From JAGVSZ01 sp963747775 (lineage in GTDB: Bacteria > Pseudomonadota > Gammaproteobacteria > Burkholderiales > SG8-39): 64,000 bases of DNA. The translations under genes and the position numbers were made by a program. Below are positions 20,203-28,296 of this stretch, in pieces. Numbering within the stretch: the first letter of the stretch is position 1; the number at the start of each line of letters is the position of its first letter. The notes under the pieces are model-generated. The model was not told the DNA's origin. It saw only the letters and a list, made by a program, of their open reading frames with translations, and did no database searches. Location: NCBI GenBank assembly GCA_963747775.1, contig CAVVGT010000001.1, positions 62,001-126,000 on the forward strand, given 5' to 3'.

Positions 20203-20910
20203 GTGGCGCGTCTCGCCCTTTATTTCGCGCCGGCCGAAGGCTCGGCCTGGTGGCGCTTCGGCGCGAGCTGGCTCGGCCGCGATCCCGCCACGGGCGCCGC
20301 GGTCCCCCAGCCCGTCGTTCCGGGCGTCGGCGCCGACGAGTTCCGGATCTTCACCGAGAAACCGCGCCGGTACGGCTTCCACGCCACGATCAAGGCGCCG
20401 TTCGCGCTGTGCGCGGGCACCACGCGGGACGCGCTCGCCGCGGCGCTCGAGCGCTTCTGCGCCGGGCGCACGGCGTTTTCCGTCCCGCCCCTCAACGTGG
20501 CGCAGCTCGACGATTTCCTCGCGCTGGTCCCGGTGGCGCGGGAAAGTCGCCTCAACGATCTCGCCGCCGACTGCGTGCGCGAGTTCGATCCGTTCCGCGC
20601 GCCGCTCGACGCCGCGGAGCTCGCGCAGCGCCGGCGCACCGGACTCTCGCCGCGCCAGGACCGCTACCTCGAGGAGTTCGGCTATCCGTTCGTGCTCGCC
20701 GAGTTCCGCTTCCACCTGACGCTCACCGGCAGCCTCGACCGCGCGCCGCCCCAGCACGTCGCGGGCATGCGCGCGGCGGCCGAACACGCCGTCGCGGCGC
20801 TCGCGGACGAGCCGCGCCAGTTCGACGCGCTCGCGCTGTTCGAGCAGCCTGCGCGCGAGATGCCGTTCCGGCTGGTCGCGCGCTTCCCGTTCCGCGGCCG
20901 GGCTGCCTGA
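20203..20910 (+). CDS. DUF1045 family protein with a 2H-phosphoesterase pattern
   Basis: The 235-residue protein begins at a GTG with VARLALYFAPAEGSAWWRFG, the opening of DUF1045 proteins often found with phosphonate (phn) genes. Two HxT motifs, RYGFHATIKAPF near residue 60 and FRFHLTLTGSL near 177, match the paired catalytic motifs of 2H phosphoesterases (RNA ligase/cyclic phosphodiesterase fold). No phn gene is present in the window, so its link to phosphonate use is not supported here. It follows the kinase by 17 bases and may be in the same transcript. Confidence 0.82.
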   Translation: MARLALYFAPAEGSAWWRFGASWLGRDPATGAAVPQPVVPGVGADEFRIFTEKPRRYGFHATIKAPFALCAGTTRDALAAALERFCAGRTAFSVPPLNVAQLDDFLALVPVARESRLNDLAADCVREFDPFRAPLDAAELAQRRRTGLSPRQDRYLEEFGYPFVLAEFRFHLTLTGSLDRAPPQHVAGMRAAAEHAVAALADEPRQFDALALFEQPAREMPFRLVARFPFRGRAA

Positions 20911-20987
20911 CGCGACCGACGCGCATCGCGGGTAGACTCTCGCCCCGGGGCGCACGGACGCGACCCCGCGAAAGGAAAGGACCCGCC

Positions 20988-21686
20988 ATGCCAGGCACCT
21001 ACATCGACATCACCGCCGCGGACGGCGGCAGGTTCCGCGGCTACCTCTGCCTGCCCCCCTCCGGCAAGGGCCCCGGCCTCGTCGTGGAGCAGGAGATCTT
21101 CGGCATCAACGAGAACGTGCGCTTCGTGTGCGAGGAGTACGCGAAGCAGGGCTTCGTTACGCTCGCGCCGGACCTCTTCTGGCGCATGCAGCCGGGCATC
21201 GACCTCGATTACAGCGAGAAAGGCTGGGCGCGCGCGTTCGAGTGCTTCCAGAAGTTCGACGTCGACGCCGGCGTGAAGGACATCGCCGCGACGCTCAAGG
21301 CGCTGCGCGCTCGCCCCGAGTGCGCCGGGAAGGTCGGCTCGATCGGCTACTGCCTCGGCGGCAAGCTCGCCTATCTCACTGCGGCGCGCACCGATTGCGA
21401 CGCCTCGGTCGGCTACTACGGCGTCGGGCTGGATGGCGTGCTGGGCGAGAAAACCAAGATCAAGAAGCCGTTGATGCTGCACATTGCCGAGCTCGACAAG
21501 TTCGTTCCGCCCGAGGCGCAGGCGAAGGTGAAGGACGGGCTGAAGGGCATGGCGAACGTCGAGATCCACAGCTACGCCGGCGTCGACCACGCGTTCGCGC
21601 GGCACAAGGGCGATCACTTCGACGAGGCGGCGGCGGAGCTCGCCAACTCGAGGACGCTGGCGTTCCTGAAGAAAAACCTCGCCTGA
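20988..21686 (+). CDS. Dienelactone hydrolase family protein
   Basis: This 232-residue alpha/beta hydrolase has the dienelactone hydrolase triad. The nucleophile cysteine is in GYCLGGK (near residue 122), the acid lies in the AELDKFV region (near 168) and the histidine is in AGVDHAFAR (near 198). The glutamate that holds the cysteine in the resting state is in VEQEIFGINE (near 37). The enzymes open lactones formed in chlorocatechol or related aromatic degradation. AAAGGAAAGG precedes the ATG at 20988. No chlorocatechol genes are adjacent, so the substrate is open. Confidence 0.92.
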   Translation: MPGTYIDITAADGGRFRGYLCLPPSGKGPGLVVEQEIFGINENVRFVCEEYAKQGFVTLAPDLFWRMQPGIDLDYSEKGWARAFECFQKFDVDAGVKDIAATLKALRARPECAGKVGSIGYCLGGKLAYLTAARTDCDASVGYYGVGLDGVLGEKTKIKKPLMLHIAELDKFVPPEAQAKVKDGLKGMANVEIHSYAGVDHAFARHKGDHFDEAAAELANSRTLAFLKKNLA

Positions 21687-21689
21687 GCG

Positions 21690-21869
21690 TTAGCGCTTGT
21701 GTGCTAGGCGAATCTCGCGAGGACTGCCGGTTTCGAGAAAGCGCTTCTCCAGCGCAACGAACAGCTGATCGGGAGTGCCGTTGCCGCCGTACCCGGTGCT
21801 TGCGAGGACGTCGCCGTCACGAATGACGGCGACCGCATCCTCGGCCTCGATGATCTTCTTGAATCGCAC
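21690..21869 (-). pseudogene. Truncated amino-terminal fragment of a family I CoA-transferase
   Basis: Starting at a GTG at 21869 and stopping at 21690, this reads as 59 residues: VRFKKIIEAEDAVAVIRDGD, then LASTGYGGNGTPDQLFVAL and EKRFLETGSPREIRLAHKR. This is the conserved beginning of acetate/propionate-type CoA-transferases (the 'I-x-AEEAVALIKDGD...GFGGxGxPE.L...LE.RFLETG.PR.L' pattern), whose full length is over 500 residues. A strong ribosome site (GGGGGAGG) remains in place. The rest of the gene is missing and the DNA runs straight into the dienelactone hydrolase 3' end. It is the last unit of the leftward acyl-CoA operon, 76 bases after the dehydrogenase. I treat it as a deletion remnant; a retained short peptide is possible. 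Confidence 0.6.
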
Positions 21870-21945
21870 CGATCGCCTCCCCCGAAGCTTCCCCTGGTGC
21901 GGCGCAGTCTACGCGCATCTCCTAGTGCGCGCGGCCCTTCAACCT

Positions 21946-23094
21946 TCAGCTTCCCAGCAACTGCCGGGCGATGATCATCCGCTGGATCTGGTTCGTGCCC
22001 TCGTAGATCTGGGTGATCTTGGCGTCGCGATAGAGGCGCTCGACCTCGAAGCCGCGAATGTAGCCCGAGCCGCCGTGGATCTGCACCGCGTTGGCGGTGT
22101 GCGCCACCGCGGCGTCCGACGCAAAGCACTTCGCCATCGAGGCCTCGAGCGTCGCGCGCTCGCCGGTCGCGAGCTTCGCGGCGGCGGCGTGGACCAGGAG
22201 GCGCGCCGCCTGCAGGTCCTTCGCCATGTCCGCGACCATCCACTGCACCGCCTGGAACTCGGCAATGGCTTTGCCGAACTGCCGGCGCACCTGCGCGTAC
22301 TCGATCGACGCCTCGAGCGCGGCCTGCAGGATGCCGACCGCGAGCGCGGCGATGCCGACGCGGCCCTTGTCGAGCACGCTCATCATCATGTGAAAGCCGC
22401 GGCCCTCGGGGCCGAGCATCGCATCGCGCGGCAGCGCCACGGCATCGAACGACAGCGCGCCGACCTGCGACGCGCGCTGCCCCATCTTGTGCTCCTTGCG
22501 TCCCACCTCGAAGCCCGCGGCGTCGCGGTCGACGAGGAAGATGCTCATGCCCCGATGCCCGGCGTCGGGATCGGTGCGCGCGAGCACGCACGCGAAGTCG
22601 CACACCGGCGCGTTGTGGATCCAGATCTTCTCGCCGGTCAGCGTCCAGCCGTCGGCGGCGCGCGTCGCGGTGGTGCGGAGGTTCGAGAGGTCGGAGCCGG
22701 CCTCGGGCTCGGTGAGCGCGTACGCGCAGCGCCGCTCTGCGCGCAGCAGCGGACGCAAGTAGCGCTCGTGCTGCGCGAGGGTGCCGTGCTCGGCGAGCAG
22801 CGTGCCCACGAGCTCGACCAGCCCGCACTGATCCGCCACCGACGCGTAGCCGCGCGCGAGCTCCTCCATCACGACCGCGTAGGCGAGCGCGTCCGCGCCC
22901 GCGCCGCCCATCGCCTCCGGCGCCGTGATGCCGAACAGCCCGAGCGCCGCCATCTCGCGGTAGATCTCCGCCGGGAACGCCTCGGCCGCGTCGAACTCTT
23001 GCGCCTGCGGCCGGACGCGCTCGTCGGCGAACTTGCGCACCGCCTCGCCGATCATTCGATGGCGATCGGACAGCAGCGGCGACGCGAGCGTCAC
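21946..23094 (-). CDS. Acyl-CoA dehydrogenase
   Basis: The 382-residue flavoenzyme introduces the 2,3-double bond in an acyl-CoA and passes electrons to ETF. The FAD-binding run is CAYALTEPEAGSDLSNLRTTA. The middle has GEKIWIHNAP and LDKGRVGIAALAVGI. The carboxy terminus carries QIHGGSGYIRGFEVERLYRDAK and IYEGTNQIQRMIIARQLL, with the catalytic glutamate in YEGTN. The GTG at 23094 overlaps the stop of the MaoC gene by four bases (GTGA), marking translational coupling. With the MaoC hydratase it makes a dehydrogenation/hydration pair. Confidence 0.95.
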   Translation of the reverse strand: MTLASPLLSDRHRMIGEAVRKFADERVRPQAQEFDAAEAFPAEIYREMAALGLFGITAPEAMGGAGADALAYAVVMEELARGYASVADQCGLVELVGTLLAEHGTLAQHERYLRPLLRAERRCAYALTEPEAGSDLSNLRTTATRAADGWTLTGEKIWIHNAPVCDFACVLARTDPDAGHRGMSIFLVDRDAAGFEVGRKEHKMGQRASQVGALSFDAVALPRDAMLGPEGRGFHMMMSVLDKGRVGIAALAVGILQAALEASIEYAQVRRQFGKAIAEFQAVQWMVADMAKDLQAARLLVHAAAAKLATGERATLEASMAKCFASDAAVAHTANAVQIHGGSGYIRGFEVERLYRDAKITQIYEGTNQIQRMIIARQLLGS

Positions 23095-23561
23095 GTTTCC
23101 CCCTTGCCGTTTTCCGCTTCCGGCTCTTCCGGGAGCCACTTCATGAGGTGCTCGCCGACCACCGCGAGCTCGCCGTCGCCCTTCAGGATCTCCACCTTCG
23201 ATCGGCTGCGGCGCGTGGCCGGGTCGAGCTCCAGGATGGTGTAGCGCGCCGTCAGCGTCTCGCCGATGAAGACCGGTTTGAGGAAGCGGATCCGATCGTA
23301 GCCCATCGACACCGAGGTGCCGCGGCTGCCGCGCTCGCGGGCGCGCCGGCTGATCATCGCCGAGACGGTCGAGAGCACGGCCATCGAGAGGATGCCGTGC
23401 GCGATGCGCCGGCCGAACGGGGTCGTGTGCGCATGTCCCTCGTCGACGTGGATGGGATCGTAGTCGCCCGAGATCGCAGCGAACTGGGCGACATCGTTCT
23501 CGGTCAGCGTCTTCGAGAATTCAGCGGTCTCGCCGACCTTGACGAAGAAGTCCTGAGCCAT
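23091..23561 (-). CDS. MaoC-like (R)-specific enoyl-CoA hydratase
   Basis: This 156-residue single hot-dog-fold protein carries the hydratase 2 catalytic motif: AAISGDYDPIHVDEGHA (Asp and His about residues 33 and 38) followed by FGRRIAHGILSMA. Such enzymes add water to trans-2-enoyl-CoA to give the (R)-3-hydroxy product. It overlaps the acyl-CoA dehydrogenase start by four bases and lies five bases from the amidohydrolase stop. The acidic tail (EEPEAENGKGE) is a minor oddity. Confidence 0.92.
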   Translation of the reverse strand: MAQDFFVKVGETAEFSKTLTENDVAQFAAISGDYDPIHVDEGHAHTTPFGRRIAHGILSMAVLSTVSAMISRRARERGSRGTSVSMGYDRIRFLKPVFIGETLTARYTILELDPATRRSRSKVEILKGDGELAVVGEHLMKWLPEEPEAENGKGET

Positions 23562-23566
23562 GTCCG

Positions 23567-24403
23567 CTATGCGAACCCGTACAGCCCGGCGGGATTGTCC
23601 ACCAGGATCTTGCGGCGCGTGGCGTCATCGGGCGCCCACTCGAGCAGCAGGTCGAGGAGATCCGCGTCGTCCGGCACCGCGTCCGTCGGCGCCGAGGGGT
23701 GCGGCCAGTTGCTGGCCCAGAGCATCCGCTCGGGGGCGTGCCGCGCCAGCGCTTTCGCGAGCCGGCCCACGTCCTCGTAGCCCGGCGCGCCGGTCCGCGA
23801 GGTCTCGTAGGGCGCGGAGAGCTTCACCCAGCAGCGCCCCGTATCGACTAGGCGCAGCAGCGCCTTGAACGCGGCGTGGTCCGGCGCGACCGGTTCGAGG
23901 TACTTGCCGGTGTGGTCGATGACGAACCGGCCGGGCAGGCGCGCGATCTGCGCCGCGTACTGCGGCAGCTCGCGCCCGTCGAGCTGGATGTTGGCATGCC
24001 ACCCGAAGGGGTGCACCCGCGCCATGACCGCGTCCATCTGCGCGAACGAGACCGCGCCGTTGGGGAGATGGAAGATGCGCTGCGCGACGATGCCGCCTTG
24101 CGCGAGGCGCTCGATCTCCGCGTCGCTCACGCCGGGCTTCACCACGCCCACGCCCCGGGCGCCGGCGCCGATCGCCCGGATCGCATCGAGCGTCACGCGG
24201 TTGTCGTCCTGGTACGCATTCGGCTGGACAACGATCACACGCGCGAGGCCGAGACGCGCCTGCATCTCCCGGTATCGCGCCGCCGGGAAGTGGCCGGGTA
24301 GCGGCGGGCCGCCGGGCGCGCTCGGCACCGCCGCATCGTAGACGTGCATGTGCGTGTCGCACGCGCCCGGCGGCGCGGCGAGGCGCGGGCGACGCGCACT
24401 CAC
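23567..24403 (-). CDS. Amidohydrolase 2 family protein (TIM-barrel hydrolase/lactonase type)
   Basis: The 278-residue protein opens with PPGACDTHMHVYD, where the HxH pair binds the metal of amidohydrolase-2 enzymes. It continues with FHLPNGAVSFAQMDAV, FVIDHTGKYLEPV (third histidine region) and RMLWASNWPHPS (closing Asn/Trp instead of the usual Asp). The family includes 2-pyrone-4,6-dicarboxylate lactonase and sugar-lactonase-like proteins, which fits a neighbour that makes aldonolactones. The GTG at 24403 overlaps the preceding epimerase stop by four bases. The true substrate remains unassigned. Confidence 0.85.
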   Translation of the reverse strand: MSARRPRLAAPPGACDTHMHVYDAAVPSAPGGPPLPGHFPAARYREMQARLGLARVIVVQPNAYQDDNRVTLDAIRAIGAGARGVGVVKPGVSDAEIERLAQGGIVAQRIFHLPNGAVSFAQMDAVMARVHPFGWHANIQLDGRELPQYAAQIARLPGRFVIDHTGKYLEPVAPDHAAFKALLRLVDTGRCWVKLSAPYETSRTGAPGYEDVGRLAKALARHAPERMLWASNWPHPSAPTDAVPDDADLLDLLLEWAPDDATRRKILVDNPAGLYGFA

Positions 24404-25272
24404 TTCTTTCTCTTGGCCTGGATCTTCGCCGCCGGTCGTACCGTCTTGCGTTTCGCAACCCGCGGCTTGGGCGGGGGCCGGCTCGGGTCGCCGCCGAACT
24501 CCGCCGCGACGAACGTGCCGCCCTGGTAGAGCTCGACGCGCGGGTCGGCGTGGTCCTGGTGCTTCGCCAGCATCTCGGATGCCCAGGGCTCGCTGTTGTC
24601 CTGCGGCTTGTAGCCGAGCCGGAACGCGTTCGCGTTGTCGTACCACGCGCGCTGGTTGCCCGAGATGCCGTACACGATCTCGAACTTGATCCCCGGATGA
24701 TCGATGCCGATCGCGACGAGCTGTGCGAGGTCGCGCGAGCTGAGCCAGATCGAGAGGCGGCGCTTGTCCGCCGGCCGGTCGGCCGCGTTGCCGATGCGCA
24801 TGATGTAGACCTCGAGCCCGTACTTGTCCGCATAGAGGCTGCCGAGCGCCTCGCCGAACACCTTCGACACGCCGTAGCGGCTGTCGGGCTTGGGGTAAAC
24901 GCGATGGTCGATGGTCTCGTCGCGGCGATAGAACCCGACCGCGTGGTTGGACGACGCGAACAGCACGCGCTTCACGCCATTGCGGCGCGCCGCTTCGAAC
25001 GCGTTATAGGTGCCCGCGATATTGGCCGACAGGATCGTCTCCCAATCGCCTTCCACCGACCACGCGCCGAGGTGCACGATCGCGTCGACGCCTTTCGTAA
25101 CGCGCAGCATGTCGGCCATCTTCGCGACGTCGCCGCGCATGAAAGACTCGCCCGGGGCGAGATTCTTGATCGGCCTGATGTCCGACAGGCGCAGCTGGTA
25201 CCGGCCCGCGAGCTCCCGTCGCAGCCGGGTGCCGACGTCACCGCCGGCGCCGGTGATCAGGACCGTTTTCAT
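24400..25272 (-). CDS. NAD-dependent epimerase/dehydratase, uronate-dehydrogenase-like, with basic tail
   Basis: The 290-residue short-chain dehydrogenase-type protein binds NAD through VLITGAGGDVGTRLR. It has HLGAWSVEGDWETILSANI, the serine in FASSNHAVGFY and the catalytic pair SRYGVSKVFGEAL. The NHAVGFY and SIWLSSRDLAQL pieces resemble uronate dehydrogenase, which oxidises glucuronate or galacturonate to an aldarolactone. The last 26 residues are strikingly basic (RVAKRKTVRPAAKIQAKRKK) and not part of the enzyme fold. It leads the five-unit leftward operon and is divergent from a TRAP transporter, suggesting sugar-acid use. Confidence 0.86.
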   Translation of the reverse strand: MKTVLITGAGGDVGTRLRRELAGRYQLRLSDIRPIKNLAPGESFMRGDVAKMADMLRVTKGVDAIVHLGAWSVEGDWETILSANIAGTYNAFEAARRNGVKRVLFASSNHAVGFYRRDETIDHRVYPKPDSRYGVSKVFGEALGSLYADKYGLEVYIMRIGNAADRPADKRRLSIWLSSRDLAQLVAIGIDHPGIKFEIVYGISGNQRAWYDNANAFRLGYKPQDNSEPWASEMLAKHQDHADPRVELYQGGTFVAAEFGGDPSRPPPKPRVAKRKTVRPAAKIQAKRKK

Positions 25273-25344
25273 CGCTTGGTCACCTCCTTGACTCGACTTG
25301 CCTGCCGCTCCCGCACGGCCGGTCCGGATCATATACCTGCCGAT

Positions 25345-25373
25345 TTGCCAGTCTCCACCCCATGTGCTAGAAA
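25345..25373 (+). promoter_or_regulatory. Promoter candidate for the DctPQM operon
   Basis: TTGCCA at 25345-25350 and TAGAAA at 25368-25373 are separated by exactly 17 bases, in the AT-richest part of the divergent region. The expected start near 25380 leaves a leader of about 55 bases before the ATG at 25437. Confidence 0.45.
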
Positions 25374-25436
25374 TCGCCGCAGGCCATAACAAGAACGATC
25401 CAATCCGCTTTCCCGGTCATAAAAGGAGGACCTCGA

Positions 25437-26411
25437 ATGCTCTCTCGTCGCACTCTCATCGTCGCGGCCATCGCCGCGCTCCCCGCCATGGCGCTTGCCC
25501 AGCAGAAGACGGTGCTGAAGGCGACCGACGTTCACGCGCTCGGCTACCCGACCGTCGAAGCCGTGGTGCGCATGGGCAAGAAGCTCGAGGCCCAGACGAA
25601 CGGGCGGCTGTCGATTCAGATGTTTCCCGCCATGCAGCTTGGCGGCGAGAAGGAGATGATCGAGCAGGCGCAGGTCGGCGCGCTGCAGATCGCGCGCATC
25701 TCGGTCGGCCCGATGGGTCCGATCGTCGACGAGCTGAACGTCTTCAACCTGCCGTTCATGTTCCGCGACGAGGCCCACATGCGGAAGGTGATCGACGGGC
25801 CGATCGGCCAGGAGCTGCTCGACAAGCTGACCGCCGCACCGAACGCGAAGCTGGTCGGAATCGCCTGGATGGACGGCGGCACCCGCAGCGTCTACGCGAA
25901 GAAGCCGATCAAGGGGCCCGCGGACCTGAAGGGCCAGAAGATCCGGATGATGGGCAACCCGATCTTCGTCGAGACGATGAACGCGATGGGCGGGAACGGC
26001 GTCGCGATGGGATTCAACGAGCTGTACAACGCGTTGCAGACCGGCGTCGTCGACGGCGCGGAGAACAATCCGCCATCGCTCCTTACGCAAAACCACTATC
26101 AGGTCACCAAGTTCTACAGCCTCACCGGCCACCTGATCATTCCCGAGCTGCTGGTGTTCTCGAAGGCGAGCTGGGACAAGCTCTCGAAGGAAGACCAGGC
26201 GCTGATCCTCAAGCTCGCGCGGGAAGCGCAGATGGAGCAGCGTCAGCTCTGGGACGCGATGGTCGCGGAGTCCGTGGCGAAACTGAAAGCGGGGGGCGTG
26301 CAGTTCATCGAGGTCGACAAGAAGGTCTTCTACGACGCCACCAAGCCGATCCGCGAGAAGTACGGCGCGAAGCACGCCGCGCTGATCAAGCGCATCGAAG
26401 ACACGAAGTAG
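25437..26411 (+). CDS. TRAP transporter solute-binding protein, DctP family
   Basis: The 324-residue secreted receptor has a signal peptide ending AALPAMALAQQ and the DctP-family features. Among them are the MFPAMQLGGEKEMIEQAQVGALQIARIS stretch (split over two loops), the arginine-bearing GQKIRMMGNPIFVETMNAMG and the ligand loop GFNELYNALQTGVVDGAENN, ending with FYSLTGHLIIPELLVFS. DctP proteins typically hold organic acids through that arginine. AAAGGAGG lies 9 bases before the ATG. Divergence from a uronate-dehydrogenase-like gene makes a sugar acid a reasonable ligand guess. Confidence 0.94.
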   Translation: MLSRRTLIVAAIAALPAMALAQQKTVLKATDVHALGYPTVEAVVRMGKKLEAQTNGRLSIQMFPAMQLGGEKEMIEQAQVGALQIARISVGPMGPIVDELNVFNLPFMFRDEAHMRKVIDGPIGQELLDKLTAAPNAKLVGIAWMDGGTRSVYAKKPIKGPADLKGQKIRMMGNPIFVETMNAMGGNGVAMGFNELYNALQTGVVDGAENNPPSLLTQNHYQVTKFYSLTGHLIIPELLVFSKASWDKLSKEDQALILKLAREAQMEQRQLWDAMVAESVAKLKAGGVQFIEVDKKVFYDATKPIREKYGAKHAALIKRIEDTK

Positions 26412-26432
26412 CAGGATCCCGGCCGTTCAATC

Positions 26433-26461
26433 GCAGGCCGCCTAGCGCGGCCTGCTTTTTT
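26433..26461 (+). terminator. Strong intrinsic terminator inside the TRAP operon
   Basis: GCAGGCCGC pairs perfectly with GCGGCCTGC across a five-base loop and is followed by seven T residues. It lies between dctP (stop 26411) and dctQ (start 26474). It would end most transcripts after the receptor gene and let some read through to the permease. Confidence 0.85.
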
Positions 26462-26473
26462 GTGGGGAGCCGA

Positions 26474-26998
26474 ATGGACCTCAAGGCCCGCTATCAGCAG
26501 GCGATGGAGACGCTTTACCTCGCCTGCATCGTCGTCTCCGGCGCCGCGCTCGTCGTCATCACGCTGATCATCCCGCTCGGCGTGTTCATGCGCTACGCCT
26601 TGAATAGCCCGCTCTCCTGGCCCGAGCCGGCGGCGGTGCTGATGATGGTGCTGTTCTCCTTCGTCGGGGGAGCCGCCGTCTACCGCGCGCACGTGCACAT
26701 CGCGGTGGAGGCGCTCGTCAAGGCGGTCGGGCCCGGGACGCGCCGCGTGCTGAACGGGGCGGCGGACGCATGCATGATCGCGATCTGCCTGTTCATGACC
26801 GGCTACGGCACGCAACTCTGCCGTGCGCTGTGGCACCAGTCGATCGCCGAGTTCCCGGGACTGCCGGTCGGGCTCACCTATCTGCCGATCCCGATCGGGG
26901 GGGGCTTCACGCTGTTGTTCATCATCGAGCGGCTCTGGATCGGGGTGCCGCCGGCGACTTCGGTGATGTTCCGCGACGGCTCCACGGCGGTGGAGTAG
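26474..26998 (+). CDS. TRAP transporter small permease, DctQ family
   Basis: This is a 174-residue protein with four membrane segments (LACIVVSGAALVVITLIIPL, AAVLMMVLFSFVGGAAVYRA, AADACMIAICLFMTGYG and the last around PIGGGFTLLFIIERL). The first cytoplasmic motif FMRYALNSPLSWPEP matches the family's 'R..f......W.eE' pattern. DctQ stabilises the large DctM subunit. GGGGAGC precedes the ATG. It follows the internal terminator by only 12 bases and is three bases from dctM. Confidence 0.92.
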   Translation: MDLKARYQQAMETLYLACIVVSGAALVVITLIIPLGVFMRYALNSPLSWPEPAAVLMMVLFSFVGGAAVYRAHVHIAVEALVKAVGPGTRRVLNGAADACMIAICLFMTGYGTQLCRALWHQSIAEFPGLPVGLTYLPIPIGGGFTLLFIIERLWIGVPPATSVMFRDGSTAVE

Positions 26999-27001
26999 GC
27001 C

Positions 27002-28285
27002 ATGGACATGCTGATCCTCCTCGGCGGGTTCGCTGTGCTGTGCGCGATCGGCATGCCGGTCGCCTACGCGCTCGGCTTTGCCGCCATCCTCGCGGCGCTA
27101 TATGTCGAGATTCCGCTCGAAGCGGTGATGCTCAAGATCTCCGACGGCACCGACGACTTCGCGCTGCTCGCGATCCCGTTTTTCGTGCTGGCCGGCGCGA
27201 TCATGGCCGAGGGCGGCATGGCCATGCGCCTGATCAACCTCGCCAAGGTGTTCGTGGCGTTCATCCGCGGGGGGCTCGCGCTCGTGAACATCCTCGCGAG
27301 CACGCTGTTCGGTTGCATTTCGGGCTCGTCGGTGGCCGACACGGCCTCAATCGGCTCGGTGATGATCCCGCAGATGGTCAAGCGCGGGTATCCGAAGGTG
27401 TTCGCCACCAACGTCACCATCTGCGGCTCGGTCCAGGCGCTGATGATCCCACCGTCGCACAACGCGGTGATCTACTCGCTTGCGGCGGGCGGCACGATCT
27501 CGGTGGCGCACTTGTTCCTGGCGGGCGTATTCCCCGGCCTGCTGTTCGGACTCTGCCTGATCGGGCTCGTCCTCTGGACCGCGCACAAGCGCGACTACCC
27601 GAAGGAAGCAGCCGTGCCGTGGCGAGAGGTGCCGCGCATCGCGCTCGAGGCGTTCTGGGGTCTGATCACGATCGTGATCATCATGGGCGGGATCCTGTCC
27701 GGGGTGTTCACCGCCACCGAGTCGGCCGCGGTCGCTTGCGTCTACGCGTTCCTGGTCACGCTTTTCATCTACCGCGACTACCAGTGGCGCGACCTGCCGA
27801 AGCTCATCCACCGGGTGGTCAAGACGGTCGCGATGGTGATGATGCTGATCGGCTTTTCGGTCGGCTTCGGCTACATGATGGCGATCATGCAGATCCCGGC
27901 GAAGGTGACCGCGTTCTTCCTGACGCTTACCGAGAACAAGTACGTTCTCCTGCTGTTGATCAACATCCTGCTGCTGCTGCTCGGGACCTTCATGGACCTC
28001 GCGCCGATGCTGCTCATCTGCACGCCGATCCTGCTCCCGGTGGTGATGAAGTTCGGCGTCGATCCGGTGCACTTCGGGATGATCATGATCCTCAACCTCG
28101 GCATCGGGCTGATCACGCCGCCGGTGGGGCCGACGCTGTTCGTCGGCTGCGCCATAGGCAAGGTGACGATGGAGGAGGTCTCGAAGGAGCTCTGGCCCTT
28201 CTACGGCGCGATGTGCCTCGCGCTGCTCATCGTCACCTACGTCCCGGCGGTCTCGCTCTGGCTGCCGAGCCTGCTCAAGTTCTAG
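27002..28285 (+). CDS. TRAP transporter large permease, DctM family
   Basis: The 427-residue protein has about twelve membrane segments and carries the transport core of DctM proteins. The core includes GMPVAYALGFAAI near residue 20, FGCISGSSVADTASIGSVMIP near 103-123, IPPSHNAVIYSLAAGG near 145 and the symmetric second-half motif LGTFMDLAPMLLICTPILLP near 325, then GIGLITPPVGPTLFVG. It moves substrate with sodium symport in the known members. Together with DctP and DctQ it makes a complete TRAP transporter. Confidence 0.95.
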   Translation: MDMLILLGGFAVLCAIGMPVAYALGFAAILAALYVEIPLEAVMLKISDGTDDFALLAIPFFVLAGAIMAEGGMAMRLINLAKVFVAFIRGGLALVNILASTLFGCISGSSVADTASIGSVMIPQMVKRGYPKVFATNVTICGSVQALMIPPSHNAVIYSLAAGGTISVAHLFLAGVFPGLLFGLCLIGLVLWTAHKRDYPKEAAVPWREVPRIALEAFWGLITIVIIMGGILSGVFTATESAAVACVYAFLVTLFIYRDYQWRDLPKLIHRVVKTVAMVMMLIGFSVGFGYMMAIMQIPAKVTAFFLTLTENKYVLLLLINILLLLLGTFMDLAPMLLICTPILLPVVMKFGVDPVHFGMIMILNLGIGLITPPVGPTLFVGCAIGKVTMEEVSKELWPFYGAMCLALLIVTYVPAVSLWLPSLLKF

Positions 28286-28296
28286 GCACGGGCTGA

